A stretch of 64,000 nucleotides of DNA from Helicobacter felis ATCC 49179 (GCF_000200595.1 NC_014810.2:434001-498000); one strand, 5' to 3'. Shown: positions 33,711 through 47,646, counted from the first letter of the stretch. A program made the numbers and translations. Notes: generated by a model not told the origin, from the sequence alone.

Positions 33711-35510
33711 TTATTCTCCTCGTTTTCCAAAACTGGTTGCCCCGCTCTCTGCGCTGGTGGCTACACTTCTAAAGCTAGCAAAAAGCTCGCGCCCACTTCC
33801 AAAGTGATCGCGTGGGACGGGGTTGGGCGTTCTGCTCTCCCACTCTTCAGGTTCTACTAAAGCTTGTAAAACTCCCTCTTGTGCGTCCAAAAGCACCTCA
33901 TCGCCCTCTTGCAAAAGCGCGATCGCCCCGCCTAACAGAGCTTCCGGGCTCAAGTGAATGGCTGCAGGCACTTTGCCCGATGCCCCGCTCATGCGCCCAT
34001 CGGTGATCAACGCCACCTTAAAGCCCTGATCCTGCAGAGTGCCTAAAATGGGGGTGAGTTTATGCAATTCTGGCATGCCATTGGCGCGCGGTCCTTGATA
34101 GGGCAATACGGCGATAAAGTCGCGATTCAAATCCCCTTGTTTGAAACGCTCTAAAAACTCTTGTTGGGAGTGGAAGATGAGCGCGGGGGCTTGGATTTTT
34201 TGGTGTTCTGGAGCAACAGCAGAAACCTTGATCACCGCACGCCCTAAATTGCCTTTGAGCGTTCTCAAGCCTCCATCTGCACTAAAAGGTTCTTTTATAG
34301 GGCGCACAATGTTGGTATCTAAACTCTCTTGTGCCCCCTCTTGGTAGGTGAGTGCGCCCTCTATGAGATAGGGGTTTTTAGTGTAAGCCTCTAGCCCCTC
34401 TCCCATGATCGTCTCACAATCTTCATGCAAGAGCCCGGCACTTAGCAACTCGCGCACCACAAACGCCAAGCCTCCAGCTGCCTCAAATTGATTCACATCG
34501 GCTTTACCATTAGGATAGACGCGTGCTAGCAGAGGGGTCATCTGAGAGATGGCATCAAAATCATCCCAATTAATGATAATCCCGGCAGCTTTGGCAATGG
34601 CTACTAGGTGGATGGTGTGGTTAGTTGAACCCCCTGTTGCCATCAAGCCCACCATAGCATTGACAATATTCTTTTCACTCAGCAACTCCCCGATGGGTTT
34701 GACCTTATGGGTTGCCATGTGGGTAGCGGCTACCTTGACTAAGGTCTGCCTTAAGGAGGTGGTAGGATTAATAAAGGCGGAATTAGGCAAGTGCAAGCCC
34801 ATCAGCTCGACCATCATTTGGTTAGAATTGGCTGTGCCATAAAAGGTACAAGTGCCCACAGAATGGTAAGATTGCATTTCGCTCTCTAAAAGCGCGTCTC
34901 GTGAGATTTTGCCTTGTGCAAAGAGTTCGCGTGTCTTAGACTTTTGCGCGTTAGAAATCCCGCTACTCATCGGACCCGAGGGCACGAAAATACTAGGCAA
35001 ATGCCCAAAATGCAACGCCCCAATGAGCAAGCCGGGCACGATCTTATCACACACGCCCAAGTAAAACGCCCCATCAAAGACATTATGACTAAGAGCGATC
35101 GCCGTGCTCATCGCGATCACATCGCGCGAAAAAAGACTGAGCTCCATGCCCTCATAGCCCTGCGTGATCCCATCGCACATCGCCGGCACGCCTCCGGCAA
35201 ACTGCGCGCTCAAGCCATATTTTAAAAGCTCCTCTTTGATGAGGTCCGGGTAAGCTTTAAAGGGCTGGTGGGCAGAGAGCATATCATTATATGCCGAGAC
35301 AATCGCAAAATTGCGCCTTTGGGTGTCTTTGATGGTGTCTTTGAGGTGGGGAGGCAGGCTAGCGTAAGTATGCGCCAAATTCGCACAACCCAAGTCTTTA
35401 CGCGCGATTTTGCCTTGATGCTGGGCGATGCGCTCTAGGTAGGCTTGGCGGGTGGGCTTGCTGCGTTCCATGATAAGTTTTGTAACATGATTGAGAGCTT
35501 TTAATGCCAT
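33711..35510 (-). CDS. edd: 6-phosphogluconate dehydratase
   Basis: Iron-sulfur dehydratase converting 6-phosphogluconate to KDPG. IlvD/Edd family marks include MCDGITQGYEGMELS (a cluster cysteine), GTCTFYGTANSNQ and ATGGSTNHTIH (second region), plus TDGRMSGASGKVPAAIH near the C-terminus. Length 599. It is divergent from zwf across a gap of about 90 bases, so the two halves of the pathway may be controlled from one promoter region. Confidence 0.96.
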   Translation of the reverse strand: MALKALNHVTKLIMERSKPTRQAYLERIAQHQGKIARKDLGCANLAHTYASLPPHLKDTIKDTQRRNFAIVSAYNDMLSAHQPFKAYPDLIKEELLKYGLSAQFAGGVPAMCDGITQGYEGMELSLFSRDVIAMSTAIALSHNVFDGAFYLGVCDKIVPGLLIGALHFGHLPSIFVPSGPMSSGISNAQKSKTRELFAQGKISRDALLESEMQSYHSVGTCTFYGTANSNQMMVELMGLHLPNSAFINPTTSLRQTLVKVAATHMATHKVKPIGELLSEKNIVNAMVGLMATGGSTNHTIHLVAIAKAAGIIINWDDFDAISQMTPLLARVYPNGKADVNQFEAAGGLAFVVRELLSAGLLHEDCETIMGEGLEAYTKNPYLIEGALTYQEGAQESLDTNIVRPIKEPFSADGGLRTLKGNLGRAVIKVSAVAPEHQKIQAPALIFHSQQEFLERFKQGDLNRDFIAVLPYQGPRANGMPELHKLTPILGTLQDQGFKVALITDGRMSGASGKVPAAIHLSPEALLGGAIALLQEGDEVLLDAQEGVLQALVEPEEWESRTPNPVPRDHFGSGRELFASFRSVATSAESGATSFGKRGE

Positions 35511-35602
35511 AGATAATCCTTGTGTGTCTTGTGCATGCGCAAAGTATGCTATCTTTTTGGTAAAAATATCCCATGTGCTAGATGGGTTGCCTAAGGATTT
35601 AT

Positions 35603-36952
35603 ATGCGTGAGGGTCATTTTATTTTGCTGGGTGCAACGGGGGATTTGGCTTTACGCAAGATTTTCCCCGCGCTCTATAGGGCTTATGAAGATCGGTTATT
35701 AACCCCTAGTATTTTGGCTACAGGACGCTCGCGCTTTAGCCGTGAGGAATTTTTGCAAACGCTGGACACCAAGGTCAAAGCGCGCCTTAAGATTTGCGAT
35801 CCCGCCTCTTGGGAGAGTTTTACCCAACAGATCGATTATGTGGCGATGGATTTAACTCGGGCAGAGGATTTTAAGGTCTTAAAGACGCGCCCCCTCCATC
35901 CCAATACCCTTATTTACTTCTCTATCGCTCCGGAGTTTTTCGCCACCGCTTGTGTGCATTTAGCCCAAGTAGGGCTGAACGCACCTGAAGTGAAGATCGT
36001 GTTAGAAAAACCTTTGGGGGTAGACCTACACTCTGCGCGCGCCATTCACAAGAGTATCGCCCAGCACTACCAAGAGAGCCAAATTTATCGTATCGATCAC
36101 TATTTGGGCAAGCAGAGTGTGCAAAATCTCTTGTATTTACGCGCTTCTAATCCTCTACTTCAAACCTTTTGGAGTAAAGATTATATCGACCATGTGCAAA
36201 TTAGCGTTTGTGAGACTCTGGGGGTGGAGAGTCGGGGAGGCTTTTACGACCCTATGGGCGCGTTGCGCGACATGCTCCAAAACCACATGCTCCAAATGCT
36301 AGCCTTGCTCACCATGCCCCTGCCTGCTAGCCTCAATGCCAACTCAATCCGCCAAGCTAAACTCTCCTTGCTCCAAAGCCTCAAACCCCTAGAATCCCAG
36401 CACTTAGCCAAGCAAGTGATTCGCGCTCAATATAGCGCGCATGGGGATTTCATAGGCTATCGTCAAGAACCCCATGTCAATCCGCAAAGCCAAACAGAAA
36501 CCTTTGTCGCGCTCAAACTAGAGATCACGCGCTCTGAGTGGGTGGGTGTGCCCTTTTATCTGCGCACGGGCAAGCGCATGGGAGACTCTTTTGTGGAAGT
36601 GGTGGTTAGCTTTAAGGGGGGGGGTTCTCTTGTCTTTAGGATACAGCCCAACCCTGCTATTTCTTTAAATTTGCATGCCAGCACTCCCCTCGTGCTACAA
36701 AGCGCGCTAGAAAGTGGCATGGACGCTTACCAACGCCTCATCTTAGACGCGTTTGATTCCAACCAAAGCGCGTTTAACCACCAAGACGAGCTAGAAGCCG
36801 CTTGGGTGTGGCTCGATCCCATCTTGCAGGCATGGCAAGCCAATAAAACTCCCTTGTATTTCTACCCAGCCGGAAGCTTTGGACCACAAGAAGCCTTTGA
36901 ACTGCTAGAGAGAGAGGGGCGCACATGGGCAAAGGGGGAAGATCGTGTTTGA
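35603..36952 (+). CDS. zwf: Glucose-6-phosphate 1-dehydrogenase
   Basis: NADP-dependent oxidation of glucose-6-phosphate to 6-phosphogluconolactone. The N-terminal dinucleotide loop GATGDLALRKIF and the active-site motif RIDHYLGK (near residue 160) are present. The ATG at 35603 has AAGGA five bases upstream and is a better start than the ATG at 35582. Length 449. pgl starts before the stop (eight-base overlap). Confidence 0.96.
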   Translation: MREGHFILLGATGDLALRKIFPALYRAYEDRLLTPSILATGRSRFSREEFLQTLDTKVKARLKICDPASWESFTQQIDYVAMDLTRAEDFKVLKTRPLHPNTLIYFSIAPEFFATACVHLAQVGLNAPEVKIVLEKPLGVDLHSARAIHKSIAQHYQESQIYRIDHYLGKQSVQNLLYLRASNPLLQTFWSKDYIDHVQISVCETLGVESRGGFYDPMGALRDMLQNHMLQMLALLTMPLPASLNANSIRQAKLSLLQSLKPLESQHLAKQVIRAQYSAHGDFIGYRQEPHVNPQSQTETFVALKLEITRSEWVGVPFYLRTGKRMGDSFVEVVVSFKGGGSLVFRIQPNPAISLNLHASTPLVLQSALESGMDAYQRLILDAFDSNQSAFNHQDELEAAWVWLDPILQAWQANKTPLYFYPAGSFGPQEAFELLEREGRTWAKGEDRV

Positions 36953-37625
36953 GTTTATAGAGCACTCTAGTGCAGAAATTTATGCCAAGCTAGCCTATGC
37001 GTTTGCACAGAGCCTGTGCGATCTTGACAACAAGACCGCACACCTTGCCTTCTCAGGGGGCAAAAGTCCGATTCCCTTTTTAGAGTGTTTGGCAGAACAA
37101 GATGTGCCTTGGGATTGTTGCACCTTGAGCCTAGTTGATGATCGCATTGTCCCCCCCGATCACAAAGATAGCAACGCGCTTTTGATCCATAGGCATTTTT
37201 TAGATAAGGTGCGCTCTAAATTTAACATCAAAGCACCCTTTACGCCCTTAGTTACAGACGCTAGTCTGCCCCCTGAAACGATCTTAGAAAAAGCCCTAGA
37301 GAGTTACCAACAACCCGATTTGGCACTGCTTGGCATGGGTTTGGACGGACACACCGCCTCGCTTTTTCCTGAAGCATCTGAATACGAGCACGCCCTAAGC
37401 ACCACCCAGCCCCTCGTGCTCACCACACCGCAAAACGCTCCCCACAAGCGCATTAGCATGAGTTTGCACGCTTTAGAAAGTTGTAAAGAAACTTGGTTAC
37501 TCATCTCTGGAGAGGAAAAACGCAGAGTTTTTGATGAGGCCACCAAGGGGATCAACCCCAAACTTCCCATTTCCTATATCTTACATTCTAAAAAGGTGCT
37601 CTGTAATGTCTTCTACGCCCGATAA
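36945..37625 (+). CDS. pgl: 6-phosphogluconolactonase
   Basis: DevB-type lactonase hydrolysing 6-phosphogluconolactone. [13 protein letters not shown] near the N-terminus and [13 protein letters not shown] (about residues 130-142) are the sugar-phosphate isomerase-like signatures. It begins at GTG inside the zwf end and overlaps glk by 20 bases. Length 226. Confidence 0.94.
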   Translation: MFEFIEHSSAEIYAKLAYAFAQSLCDLDNKTAHLAFSGGKSPIPFLECLAEQDVPWDCCTLSLVDDRIVPPDHKDSNALLIHRHFLDKVRSKFNIKAPFTPLVTDASLPPETILEKALESYQQPDLALLGMGLDGHTASLFPEASEYEHALSTTQPLVLTTPQNAPHKRISMSLHALESCKETWLLISGEEKRRVFDEATKGINPKLPISYILHSKKVLCNVFYAR

Positions 37626-38595
37626 AACTTACCCCCGTCTGCTCGCCGACATTGGAGGCACGAACGCGCGCTTTGGCCTAGAAGTCGCCCCGGATAAAAT
37701 CGAATCCATTGAGGTTTTGGCTTGTCAGGACTATAACACCGTGGTAGATGCGATCAAGGCGTATTTGGCTAAAGTCAATAACCCCTCTGTGAAATACGCA
37801 GCCATTGCCATCGCTAACCCCGTGATGGGCGATTGGGTGCAGATGACCAACCACCACTGGGCGTTTTCCATCGAAACCACCCGCCAAGCCCTCAAATTGG
37901 AAGTATTGATTTTGATCAATGACTTTACCGCTCAAGCCCATGCCATTTCTAAAATCGACCCCGAAGAGTTGCTACAGGTAGGGGGGAATGTGTGCGGGAT
38001 CGACGCGCCTAAGGTGGTTTTAGGACCGGGCACGGGATTAGGGGTGAGCGCGCTCATTCCCTGCTGTGATGGCTCTTACACAGCCTTAGCGGGCGAGGGT
38101 GGGCATGTGAGTTTTGCGCCCTTTGATGACACCGAGATTATGATCTGGCAGTATGCGCGCAAAAAATACGGGCATGTGTCTGCCGAGCGTTTTTTAAGTG
38201 GGGCAGGCTTGGTGCTCATCCATGCCGCTTTGGCTGATCGTGAGGGGATTAAAATTAGCAAGATGACCCCTGAGCTCATCAGCCAGCAGGCCCTGAGTGG
38301 CAAATCCCCCCTATGCCGTTTGACTTTGGATATTTTTTGCACCATTTTAGGCACGGTGGCCTCTAACATGGCTTTGATTTTGGGCGCGCGCGGGGGGGTG
38401 TATTTGTGTGGGGGGATTATCCCACGCTTCATTGATTATTTTAAAACCTCGCCCTTCCGCTTGCGCTTTGAAAATAAGGGGCGTTTTGCGGCGTATTTGG
38501 CAGCTATTCCGGTGTATGTGGTGCTATCTCAGTATCCCGGAATCAAGGGTGTAGCTGTCGCCCTAGACAACCATCTAAAGGTCAAAACAATCTGA
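37606..38595 (+). CDS. glk: Glucokinase
   Basis: ATP-dependent phosphorylation of glucose. [11 protein letters not shown] near the N-terminus is the phosphate-1 motif, [11 protein letters not shown] and [13 protein letters not shown] follow, and [10 protein letters not shown] carries the substrate glutamate/histidine region of the E. coli-type glucokinase. The start [10 protein letters not shown] at 37606 is chosen because an upstream in-frame start would read almost entirely inside pgl. Length 329. Confidence 0.95.
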   Translation: MSSTPDKTYPRLLADIGGTNARFGLEVAPDKIESIEVLACQDYNTVVDAIKAYLAKVNNPSVKYAAIAIANPVMGDWVQMTNHHWAFSIETTRQALKLEVLILINDFTAQAHAISKIDPEELLQVGGNVCGIDAPKVVLGPGTGLGVSALIPCCDGSYTALAGEGGHVSFAPFDDTEIMIWQYARKKYGHVSAERFLSGAGLVLIHAALADREGIKISKMTPELISQQALSGKSPLCRLTLDIFCTILGTVASNMALILGARGGVYLCGGIIPRFIDYFKTSPFRLRFENKGRFAAYLAAIPVYVVLSQYPGIKGVAVALDNHLKVKTI

Positions 38596-38605
38596 AAGGT
38601 TAACC

Positions 38606-40270
38606 ATGGGTCTAACAACACTACCTGCTTTTAAGGCATTGAACGCGCATTTTGAGCATTTAAAAGAAATGCATATGAAGGATATGTTCGCACGCGATCC
38701 CAAGCGCGCCACGCGTTATTTTCTCAAAGTGGGTAGTCTTTGTTTAGACTATTCTAAAAACCGCATCAATGACGAGACCTTAAAACTTTTATGGGATTTG
38801 GCCAAAGAGTGCGGCCTAGAGCGCAAGATTGAGGCGATGTTTTCAGGGGAAAAGATCAACGCCACAGAGGGGCGTGCGGTGTTGCATACAGCTTTGCGCA
38901 ACCAATCTCAGGAGAGTGTGGTAGTGGATGGGGAGGATGTGATGCCCAAAGTGCGCGATGTACTCACGCGCATGGCAGATTTTAGCGATGCTCTGCGTTG
39001 TGGGCGCTGGCTAGGCTATAGCAATCAGGTGATCACCGATGTGGTCAATATTGGGATTGGAGGCTCAGACTTGGGGGCGTTGATGGTGTGTAAGGCTCTT
39101 AGGCACTATGCCCATCCGCGCCTAAATATGTATTTTGTTTCTAATGTGGATGGGATTCAAATCCAAAGCGTGTTAGATAAAATCCACCCAGAAACCACGC
39201 TTTTTATTGTCGCCTCTAAAACCTTTTCCACCCAAGAAACCTTGACTAACGCTTTGAGTGCGCGCGCGTGGTTTTTAGCCCATGCCCATGATGAAGCCCA
39301 CATTGCTAAACACTTTATAGCAGTCTCTACCAACAAACAAGCCGTGCAAGATTTTGGAATCGACACCAAAAATATGTTTGAGTTTTGGAATTGGGTGGGA
39401 GGGCGTTATAGTTTATGGTCAGCCATCGGGCTCTCCATTATGATCTATCTGGGTAAGGAGAATTTCCAAGACCTGCTAGAGGGGGCTTACGAGATGGATC
39501 GGCATTTTAAAAACGCTCCTTTTGAAGAAAATATGCCCGTGATTTTGGCTCTGTTAGGAATTTGGTATGTAAATTTTTTTGATGCAGGGAGTCATTTGAT
39601 CGCGCCCTACGATCAGTATCTGCGCTATTTTCCTAGATTTATCCAACAGCTGGACATGGAGAGTAATGGCAAACGCACCACGCTAGCGGGCGAGGTGGTG
39701 GATTACGACACGGGTCCCATCATTTGGGGTGATTTGGGGATCAACTCCCAACATGCCTTTTTTCAGTTGCTCCATCAGGGCACACATTTAACCCCCATTG
39801 ATTTTATCGCTTCTTTGAGCAAAGAGGGGAATTTGCCCGGTCACCATGAAATCCTTTTAAGTAATGTCTTTGCGCAAGCAGAAGCATTTATGAAGGGCAA
39901 GGATTACACAGAAGCCTATCAGCAACTCCTAGACAAAGGCATGGAGGCCGAGCGCGCGCGCGTTATCGCGCCCCATCGGGTGTTTTCAGGCAATCGCCCT
40001 AGCAATATGATCTTACTCAATGCGATCACCCCTAAGAGTATTGGAAGTTTGGTAGCCCTTTATGAACATAAAATTTTTGTGCAGGGGGCGATTTGGGATA
40101 TTAATAGCTTTGATCAATGGGGCGTAGAACTGGGTAAAGAGCTTGCTAAAGACATTTTACTCCAACTGCGCGAGGGGCATGCCCATGAGCCCCATGATAG
40201 CTCCACTAAACACCTCATCCATCTCTACCAAACTTATAATAAAGGAGTTTTCCATGCAGACAAAGAGTAA
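38606..40270 (+). CDS. pgi: Glucose-6-phosphate isomerase
   Basis: Interconverts glucose-6-phosphate and fructose-6-phosphate, linking the Entner-Doudoroff genes to gluconeogenesis. [11 protein letters not shown] (about residues 152-162), the TFSTQET segment and the C-terminal [10 protein letters not shown] motif are typical. Length 554. Starts 10 bases after glk, and the gluP start lies within its end. In H. pylori pgi is not with this cluster as I recall. Confidence 0.96.
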   Translation: MGLTTLPAFKALNAHFEHLKEMHMKDMFARDPKRATRYFLKVGSLCLDYSKNRINDETLKLLWDLAKECGLERKIEAMFSGEKINATEGRAVLHTALRNQSQESVVVDGEDVMPKVRDVLTRMADFSDALRCGRWLGYSNQVITDVVNIGIGGSDLGALMVCKALRHYAHPRLNMYFVSNVDGIQIQSVLDKIHPETTLFIVASKTFSTQETLTNALSARAWFLAHAHDEAHIAKHFIAVSTNKQAVQDFGIDTKNMFEFWNWVGGRYSLWSAIGLSIMIYLGKENFQDLLEGAYEMDRHFKNAPFEENMPVILALLGIWYVNFFDAGSHLIAPYDQYLRYFPRFIQQLDMESNGKRTTLAGEVVDYDTGPIIWGDLGINSQHAFFQLLHQGTHLTPIDFIASLSKEGNLPGHHEILLSNVFAQAEAFMKGKDYTEAYQQLLDKGMEAERARVIAPHRVFSGNRPSNMILLNAITPKSIGSLVALYEHKIFVQGAIWDINSFDQWGVELGKELAKDILLQLREGHAHEPHDSSTKHLIHLYQTYNKGVFHADKE

Positions 40271-41465
40271 TGGTTTTGCGTTAGGCGCGCTGACAGCCCT
40301 ATTTTTTGCTATGGGTTTTATCACAGTATTAAACGATATTCTCATTCCTCATCTCAAAAAAATTTTCGATCTCAACCATTTTGAAGCGGCTTTAGTGCAA
40401 CTTTGTTTTTTTGGGGCTTATTTCATCACTGGAGGGCCTTTTGGAAAACTCCTAGATAAGATCGGGTATCCGGCAGGCGTGGTGGGGGGTTTTTTGCTCA
40501 CCGCTTTGGGTTGCATTCTATTCTACCCCGCTGCCTCTACTGCCTCTTACCCTATCTTTTTAGGCGCATTTTTTATTTTGGCTAGTGGAGTCGTGCTTTT
40601 GCAAACTGCAGGTAATCCCTTTGTGACTCTGTTGGCTCCGGGCAAAGAGGCGAGCGCGCTCACTTTGGTGCAGGCCTTTAATTCACTAGGCACGACCTTA
40701 GGGCCTATTTTTGGGGCATCGCTTATTATTGCGGACACCACTCACATTGTTGATAAGGTCAAAGACGCGCAATCTGTGCAAATGCCTTACCTGATGATTG
40801 CCGGGGTGTTGATCTTGTTAGGCATTCTTGTTTATCTGCTAAAACTTCCAGATGTGCGCGATCGCGCTGAAAAAATCAGTGAAGCAAACCACGATGGTAA
40901 AAAAAGCGTTTTTGAATACTCCCATTTGGTGCTAGGAGCTTTGGCGATTTTCTTTTATGTGGGCGCAGAGGTTTCTATTGGGTCGTTTTTAATCCTTACT
41001 ATGGAAAAAGTCGCCGGTATGGAAGCCAAAGTAGGGGCGACCTATATCAGTGTTTATTGGGGCGGAGCGATGATTGGGCGTTTTCTTGGGAGTGCGATCA
41101 TGCAAAAAATCGCGCCCAATAAATGTTTGGGCTTTAACGCCGTGATGAATGTGTTATTGATTGCCTTGGCGATTGCCTTTGATAATCTCTTGACAGTTTA
41201 TGCCCTACTTGCCATTGGACTTTTCAACTCTATTATGTTCCCCACTATCTTTTCTTTGGCGACTAAAAATTTAGGCAAATTTACAAGCCAAGCTTCTGGG
41301 GTAATTTGTATGGCCATTGTGGGGGGTGCGCTTGTGCCCCCTGTGCAAGGGATTGTCGCAGACTATATGGGCATCATCACTTCCTATCTTGTGCCTCTAG
41401 TTTGTTATTTTTATATTATCTTTTTTGCTTTCTATGGCTATAAGATCAGTGCAGAGGATAACTAA
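40254..41465 (+). CDS. gluP: Glucose/galactose transporter GluP
   Basis: Major-facilitator sugar symporter of the inner membrane (FucP/GluP branch), known as the sodium-dependent glucose and galactose carrier of Helicobacter. Twelve hydrophobic helices; N-terminus [20 protein letters not shown], then [21 protein letters not shown], where G-x-L-x-D-K is the MFS loop motif. The ATG at 40254 has AAGGAG eight bases before it; an earlier start at 40143 would be nested in pgi. Length 403. Last gene of the glucose cluster. Confidence 0.92.
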   Translation: MQTKSNGFALGALTALFFAMGFITVLNDILIPHLKKIFDLNHFEAALVQLCFFGAYFITGGPFGKLLDKIGYPAGVVGGFLLTALGCILFYPAASTASYPIFLGAFFILASGVVLLQTAGNPFVTLLAPGKEASALTLVQAFNSLGTTLGPIFGASLIIADTTHIVDKVKDAQSVQMPYLMIAGVLILLGILVYLLKLPDVRDRAEKISEANHDGKKSVFEYSHLVLGALAIFFYVGAEVSIGSFLILTMEKVAGMEAKVGATYISVYWGGAMIGRFLGSAIMQKIAPNKCLGFNAVMNVLLIALAIAFDNLLTVYALLAIGLFNSIMFPTIFSLATKNLGKFTSQASGVICMAIVGGALVPPVQGIVADYMGIITSYLVPLVCYFYIIFFAFYGYKISAEDN

Positions 41466-41468
41466 GGA

Positions 41469-43715
<2,247 letters not shown>

Positions 43716-43733
43716 TTAAGATAAAGGATAGGC

Positions 43734-44684
43734 TTGATTGGCGATGTGGATTCTACTATTTCCTTGCACCTGAATAATGAGGCGCAGTTTTTATGTTTCA
43801 CCCTTAGTGATGATAGCAAGAATGATGCCGAACTCTATGGGATCAATATTTTTAAAATCCGCGAGATCATTTATTATGATGGAGATGTAACCGAGACTGT
43901 GGGGGGCAATGAGAGCATGATGCTAGGATTTTTGACCATTCGAGGCGAATCCGTGCCCCTCATTGATATTAATCGTTGGTTGCATTACGAAGCTAGTAAT
44001 CCTGATCGCGATTTGAGCGATGTGTCTGTGCAAAGCAAGGAAAATCTAGTCATCGTGTGCGAGTTTTCTAGCTGTGTGGTGGGACTGAAAATCTTTGCCA
44101 TCAAGCGCATTGTGCATAAAAGTTGGGGGGATATTAGCGTGGGGGACAAACAGGGTTTTGGAGCGGGGGGCAAGGTGAGCGCGATCACGCGCTTTGAGCA
44201 GGATCGCGTGATTCAGATTTTAGATGTGGAACGCATGCTTATAGACACTTTCCCCGATTTGCAAGAACTCGATCAGCTCAAAACGCAATTTGTAGAAGCC
44301 ATCAAAAGCGATAAGTTGATTTTGATTGCCGAGGATTCGCAAGTAGCTATGAAAAATTTAGAGCGGATTGTCGAAAGCCTTAAACTCAAATATGAGGCGT
44401 TTCCCAATGGCGAAGCGTTGCTCAAACGGCTTTTTGAAGAGGGTATGTTAAATCACGTGGGGGCGGTGATTACCGACTTAGAAATGCCCCTTGTTTCCGG
44501 CTTTGAGGTGCTCAAGCGCATCAAGGAAGACGCACGCACTAAGCACCTGCCCGTGATTATCAACTCTTCTATGAGCAGTGAATCCAATAAACAACTCGCC
44601 GATTCTCTGCATGCTGATGGGTTTGTGATCAAATCCCATCCGGATGAAATCCGCGAACTCTTACACGCGTATTTGCAAGCTTAA
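43734..44684 (+). CDS. cheV: Chemotaxis coupling protein CheV
   Basis: CheW-like domain (about residues 10-160) fused to a response-regulator receiver domain (about 195-315). The receiver has [13 protein letters not shown] with the acidic pair, the phospho-acceptor aspartate in [13 protein letters not shown], and the conserved lysine in FVIKSHP. CheV links chemoreceptors to CheA, and Helicobacter has several paralogues; which one this is cannot be told from sequence alone, though the ligA-cheV-aspS order matches the copy next to ligase in H. pylori. TTG start. Confidence 0.92.
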   Translation: MIGDVDSTISLHLNNEAQFLCFTLSDDSKNDAELYGINIFKIREIIYYDGDVTETVGGNESMMLGFLTIRGESVPLIDINRWLHYEASNPDRDLSDVSVQSKENLVIVCEFSSCVVGLKIFAIKRIVHKSWGDISVGDKQGFGAGGKVSAITRFEQDRVIQILDVERMLIDTFPDLQELDQLKTQFVEAIKSDKLILIAEDSQVAMKNLERIVESLKLKYEAFPNGEALLKRLFEEGMLNHVGAVITDLEMPLVSGFEVLKRIKEDARTKHLPVIINSSMSSESNKQLADSLHADGFVIKSHPDEIRELLHAYLQA

Positions 44685-44701
44685 ATGATAAAGGAACAAC
44701 C

Positions 44702-46456
44702 ATGTTAAGGACACATTTGTGTGCCCAAGTGGGCGAAGCGTTGCTAGGGCAGCGCGTAGAGTTATGCGGGTGGTGTCATAATTACCGCGACCATGGGGGG
44801 GTAATTTTTATCGATCTGCGCGATAAAAGCGGGTTGGTGCAGTTGGTCTGCGACCCGCAATCTCCAGCTTACCAAGAGGCTAATCTCGTGCGCCATGAGT
44901 TCGTGTTGATCGCACATGGAATCGTGCGCTTGAGAGGGGAGGGCTTGGAAAACCCCAAACTTAAAACCGGAAAAATTGAGGTCGTGCTAGAGAGTTTGCG
45001 CATTGAAAATAAGAGTTTGACTCCCCCCATTACTATAGGCGACTCGAGTGTGAATGAGGATTTACGCCTGCAATACCGCTTTTTGGACCTGCGTTCCCCT
45101 AAGAGTTATGAAATCTTTAAGATGCGTAGCCGTGTGGCTAAAGCCGTGCGCGATTGTTTGGATAACCTAGACTTTTTAGAAATCGAAACCCCTATGCTGG
45201 CTAAAACCACCCCAGAGGGCGCGCGCGACTTTTTAATCCCTAGCCGTGTGCATGATGGTGCGTTTTTTGCCCTGCCCCAAAGCCCTCAACTCTTCAAGCA
45301 ACTTTTAATGGTCGCGGGGATGGATCGCTACTATCAAATCGTAAAATGTTTTAGAGATGAGGATTTGCGCGCGGACCGCCAGCCTGAATTTACTCAAGTG
45401 GATGTAGAGATGAGTTTTTGCACCCAAGAGGATGTGCTAGAAGTCGCTCAAACTCTGCTACAAACCGTCTTTAAGAGTGTGGGCGTGGAAGTATCCACTC
45501 CTTTTAAGCGCATGGATTATATGGAGGCGATGGAAAAATACGGGAGCGACAAGCCCGATTTGCGTTTTGAGTTACCCCTTGTGGAAGTGGGCGATCTGTT
45601 TGTGGATAGCAGTAACGAGATTTTTAGGAGCATTGCTAGCGATTCTAAGAAAAATCGCTTTAAAGCTTTGTGCGTGCCCGGGGGGGATAGCTTTTGTAGC
45701 CGTAAGTATTTGAGCGAGGCGGAAAGCTTCGTGCGCAGCTTTGGCGCGCAAGGTTTGGCTTATTTGCAGATCAAGCCTGAGGGAGCTAAGGGTCCCTTGG
45801 TGAAATTCTTAAGCCCTGAGCGTTTAGAAGAGCTCTTGGCGCGCACACAGGCGCAGGTAGGGGATATTCTCTTTTTTGGCGCGGGGGCTAAAAAAGTCGT
45901 GTGGGATTACATGGGGCGTTTGCGCCTGAAATTGGGGCAGGATTTGGGATTGATAGATGAAAATGTCTTTAATCTCTTGTGGGTGGTGGATTTCCCCATG
46001 TTTGAAAGTGCGGAGGGGAAACTCAGCGCAGCACACCACCCTTTCACCATGCCCAAAGACCTAGAGAACACGGATTTAGAAGAAATGCGCTCGATCGCCT
46101 ATGACATCGTGCTCAATGGGGTAGAGTTGGGCGGGGGAAGTGTGCGCATCCACAAAGAAGAGACTCAGGCTAAAGTTTTTGAACTACTAGGCATTAGCCC
46201 CCAAGAAGCCCAAGAAAAATTTGGCTTTTTCTTAGAGGCTTTGAAATACGGCGCACCTCCCCATGCGGGTTTTGCTCTAGGACTCGATCGCTTGGTGATG
46301 TTGCTTGCCAAAGTGCCCAGTATCCGCGATGTGATCGCCTTCCCCAAAACCCAAAAAGCCACTTGCCTGCTCAGCCAAGCCCCTAGCGAGGCTTCTGAGG
46401 AGCAATTAAGAGAATTGCATATCCGCTTAAGAAACCCAAAAAGGACACATTCATGA
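44702..46456 (+). CDS. aspS: Aspartyl-tRNA synthetase
   Basis: Class II synthetase. It has an N-terminal anticodon-binding OB fold ([23 protein letters not shown]), the motif 2 segment [18 protein letters not shown], a bacterial GAD insertion, and motif 3 [13 protein letters not shown] near the end. Length 584. Helicobacter lacks asparaginyl-tRNA synthetase, and its AspRS also charges tRNA-Asn for the amidotransferase route. Ends in an ATGA overlap with adk. Confidence 0.97.
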   Translation: MLRTHLCAQVGEALLGQRVELCGWCHNYRDHGGVIFIDLRDKSGLVQLVCDPQSPAYQEANLVRHEFVLIAHGIVRLRGEGLENPKLKTGKIEVVLESLRIENKSLTPPITIGDSSVNEDLRLQYRFLDLRSPKSYEIFKMRSRVAKAVRDCLDNLDFLEIETPMLAKTTPEGARDFLIPSRVHDGAFFALPQSPQLFKQLLMVAGMDRYYQIVKCFRDEDLRADRQPEFTQVDVEMSFCTQEDVLEVAQTLLQTVFKSVGVEVSTPFKRMDYMEAMEKYGSDKPDLRFELPLVEVGDLFVDSSNEIFRSIASDSKKNRFKALCVPGGDSFCSRKYLSEAESFVRSFGAQGLAYLQIKPEGAKGPLVKFLSPERLEELLARTQAQVGDILFFGAGAKKVVWDYMGRLRLKLGQDLGLIDENVFNLLWVVDFPMFESAEGKLSAAHHPFTMPKDLENTDLEEMRSIAYDIVLNGVELGGGSVRIHKEETQAKVFELLGISPQEAQEKFGFFLEALKYGAPPHAGFALGLDRLVMLLAKVPSIRDVIAFPKTQKATCLLSQAPSEASEEQLRELHIRLRNPKRTHS

Positions 46457-47025
46457 AAAACCTATTTTTGATCATCGGCGCGCCCGGGAGTGGCAAGACC
46501 ACAGACGCACAGCTTATTGCCCAGCGCAATAGCGAGCAAATGGTGCATTATTCCACCGGCGATCTCTTGCGCGCAGAGATCGCGCAACAAACAGAGCGCG
46601 GAAAACGGATTGCAGAATTTACCAATAAGGGCGACCTCGTGCCTTTGGATATTGTGATTGATACCATTATCAGCGCGATTAAAAGCGCGCCTAGAGATGT
46701 GATTATCATTGATGGCTATCCGCGCAGTGTGGAACAGATGCAAGCCCTGGATCGCATGCTTAAAGCCCAAGAAGAAGTGCGCTTAAAGGGCGTTGTAGAG
46801 GTCAAGGTGAGCGAGCCGGTGGCTAGGGAGAGGGTTTTAGGACGCTCAAGAGGGGATGATGACAATTTAGAAGTCTTTAACAAGCGCATGCAGGTTTATA
46901 GCGAGCCTTTGGAGAGTATTTTAGAGTTTTATAAAGCCCTTGAGGTGCATCAAGAAATCAATGGCGAACGGGGCATTGAAGAGATTGTGAGCGACATTGA
47001 AAACTACATTAAAACCAATTTATAA
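46453..47025 (+). CDS. adk: Adenylate kinase
   Basis: Interconverts ATP, ADP and AMP. P-loop [12 protein letters not shown] at residues 8-19; STGDLLRAE is the AMP-binding segment; [14 protein letters not shown] and GRSRGDDDN the later signatures. At 190 residues it is the short form with a reduced LID. Four-base overlap with aspS. Confidence 0.96.
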   Translation: MKNLFLIIGAPGSGKTTDAQLIAQRNSEQMVHYSTGDLLRAEIAQQTERGKRIAEFTNKGDLVPLDIVIDTIISAIKSAPRDVIIIDGYPRSVEQMQALDRMLKAQEEVRLKGVVEVKVSEPVARERVLGRSRGDDDNLEVFNKRMQVYSEPLESILEFYKALEVHQEINGERGIEEIVSDIENYIKTNL

Positions 47026-47033
47026 GGACAACT

Positions 47034-47552
47034 ATGCAAATCCAACACATTAAAACCGGTAAAAATCCCGATGCGATCAACGCGATCATTGAAATCCCCT
47101 ATGGCTCTAAAGTGAAATACGAGGTAGATAAGGACAGCGGTGCGGTGGTGGTCGATCGCGTGCTCTACCCCTCCATGGTTTATCCTGCTAATTACGGCTT
47201 TGTGCCCCATACTTTGGGAGGGGATGGCGACCCAGCTGATATTTTGGTGCTCAATGACGATCCTCTGCAAGCAGGCAGTGTGATCAAATGCCGTTTAATT
47301 GGGGTGTTGTTTATGGAAGATGAGGGCGGGGTAGATGAAAAGCTTTTAGCAGTGCCGGTGGAAAAAATCGATCCACGCTATGCTAAAATCCAAAGCCTAG
47401 AGGATCTCCCTCCCATCACCCTAGAGAAAATCAAGCACTTTTTTGAAACCTACAAAGACTTAGAAAAAGACAAATGGGTTAAGGTGAAAGGCTTTGGCAA
47501 CAAAGCCCAAGCCCAAGAGGTGCTAGAAAAGGCGATATTAAATAATCAATGA
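47034..47552 (+). CDS. ppa: Inorganic pyrophosphatase
   Basis: Family I soluble pyrophosphatase, 172 residues. KYEVDKDSGAVVVDRVL and YPANYGFVPHT are N-terminal signatures, and the metal-binding motif DGDPADILVL carries three aspartates. Eight bases after adk, last gene of the ligA-region plus-strand unit before a terminator. Confidence 0.96.
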   Translation: MQIQHIKTGKNPDAINAIIEIPYGSKVKYEVDKDSGAVVVDRVLYPSMVYPANYGFVPHTLGGDGDPADILVLNDDPLQAGSVIKCRLIGVLFMEDEGGVDEKLLAVPVEKIDPRYAKIQSLEDLPPITLEKIKHFFETYKDLEKDKWVKVKGFGNKAQAQEVLEKAILNNQ

Positions 47553-47555
47553 ACT

Positions 47556-47573
47556 AGGAGAGCAAACTCTCCT
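47556..47573 (+). terminator. Hairpin just after ppa
   Basis: AGGAGAG (47556-47562) and CTCTCCT (47567-47573) form a perfect seven-pair stem with loop CAAA, starting three bases after the ppa stop. No T-run follows, so it may protect the 3' end rather than stop transcription; the stronger terminator is 50 bases further on. Confidence 0.4.
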
Positions 47574-47621
47574 TGTAAGATAAAACGCTTTATTTTCTGA
47601 TTGTTTCGCCCTAAAATCTGC

Positions 47622-47646
47622 AAGCTTAGACTTTAAGCTTTTTTTT
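47622..47646 (+). terminator. Rho-independent terminator of the cheV-aspS-adk-ppa unit
   Basis: AAGCTTA (47622-47628) pairs with TAAGCTT (47634-47640) around GACTT, directly followed by a run of T to 47646. This is a classical intrinsic terminator in the 160-base gap between ppa and the DUF507 gene. A TAGAAT -10 candidate for the next gene lies at 47684-47689. Confidence 0.7.
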
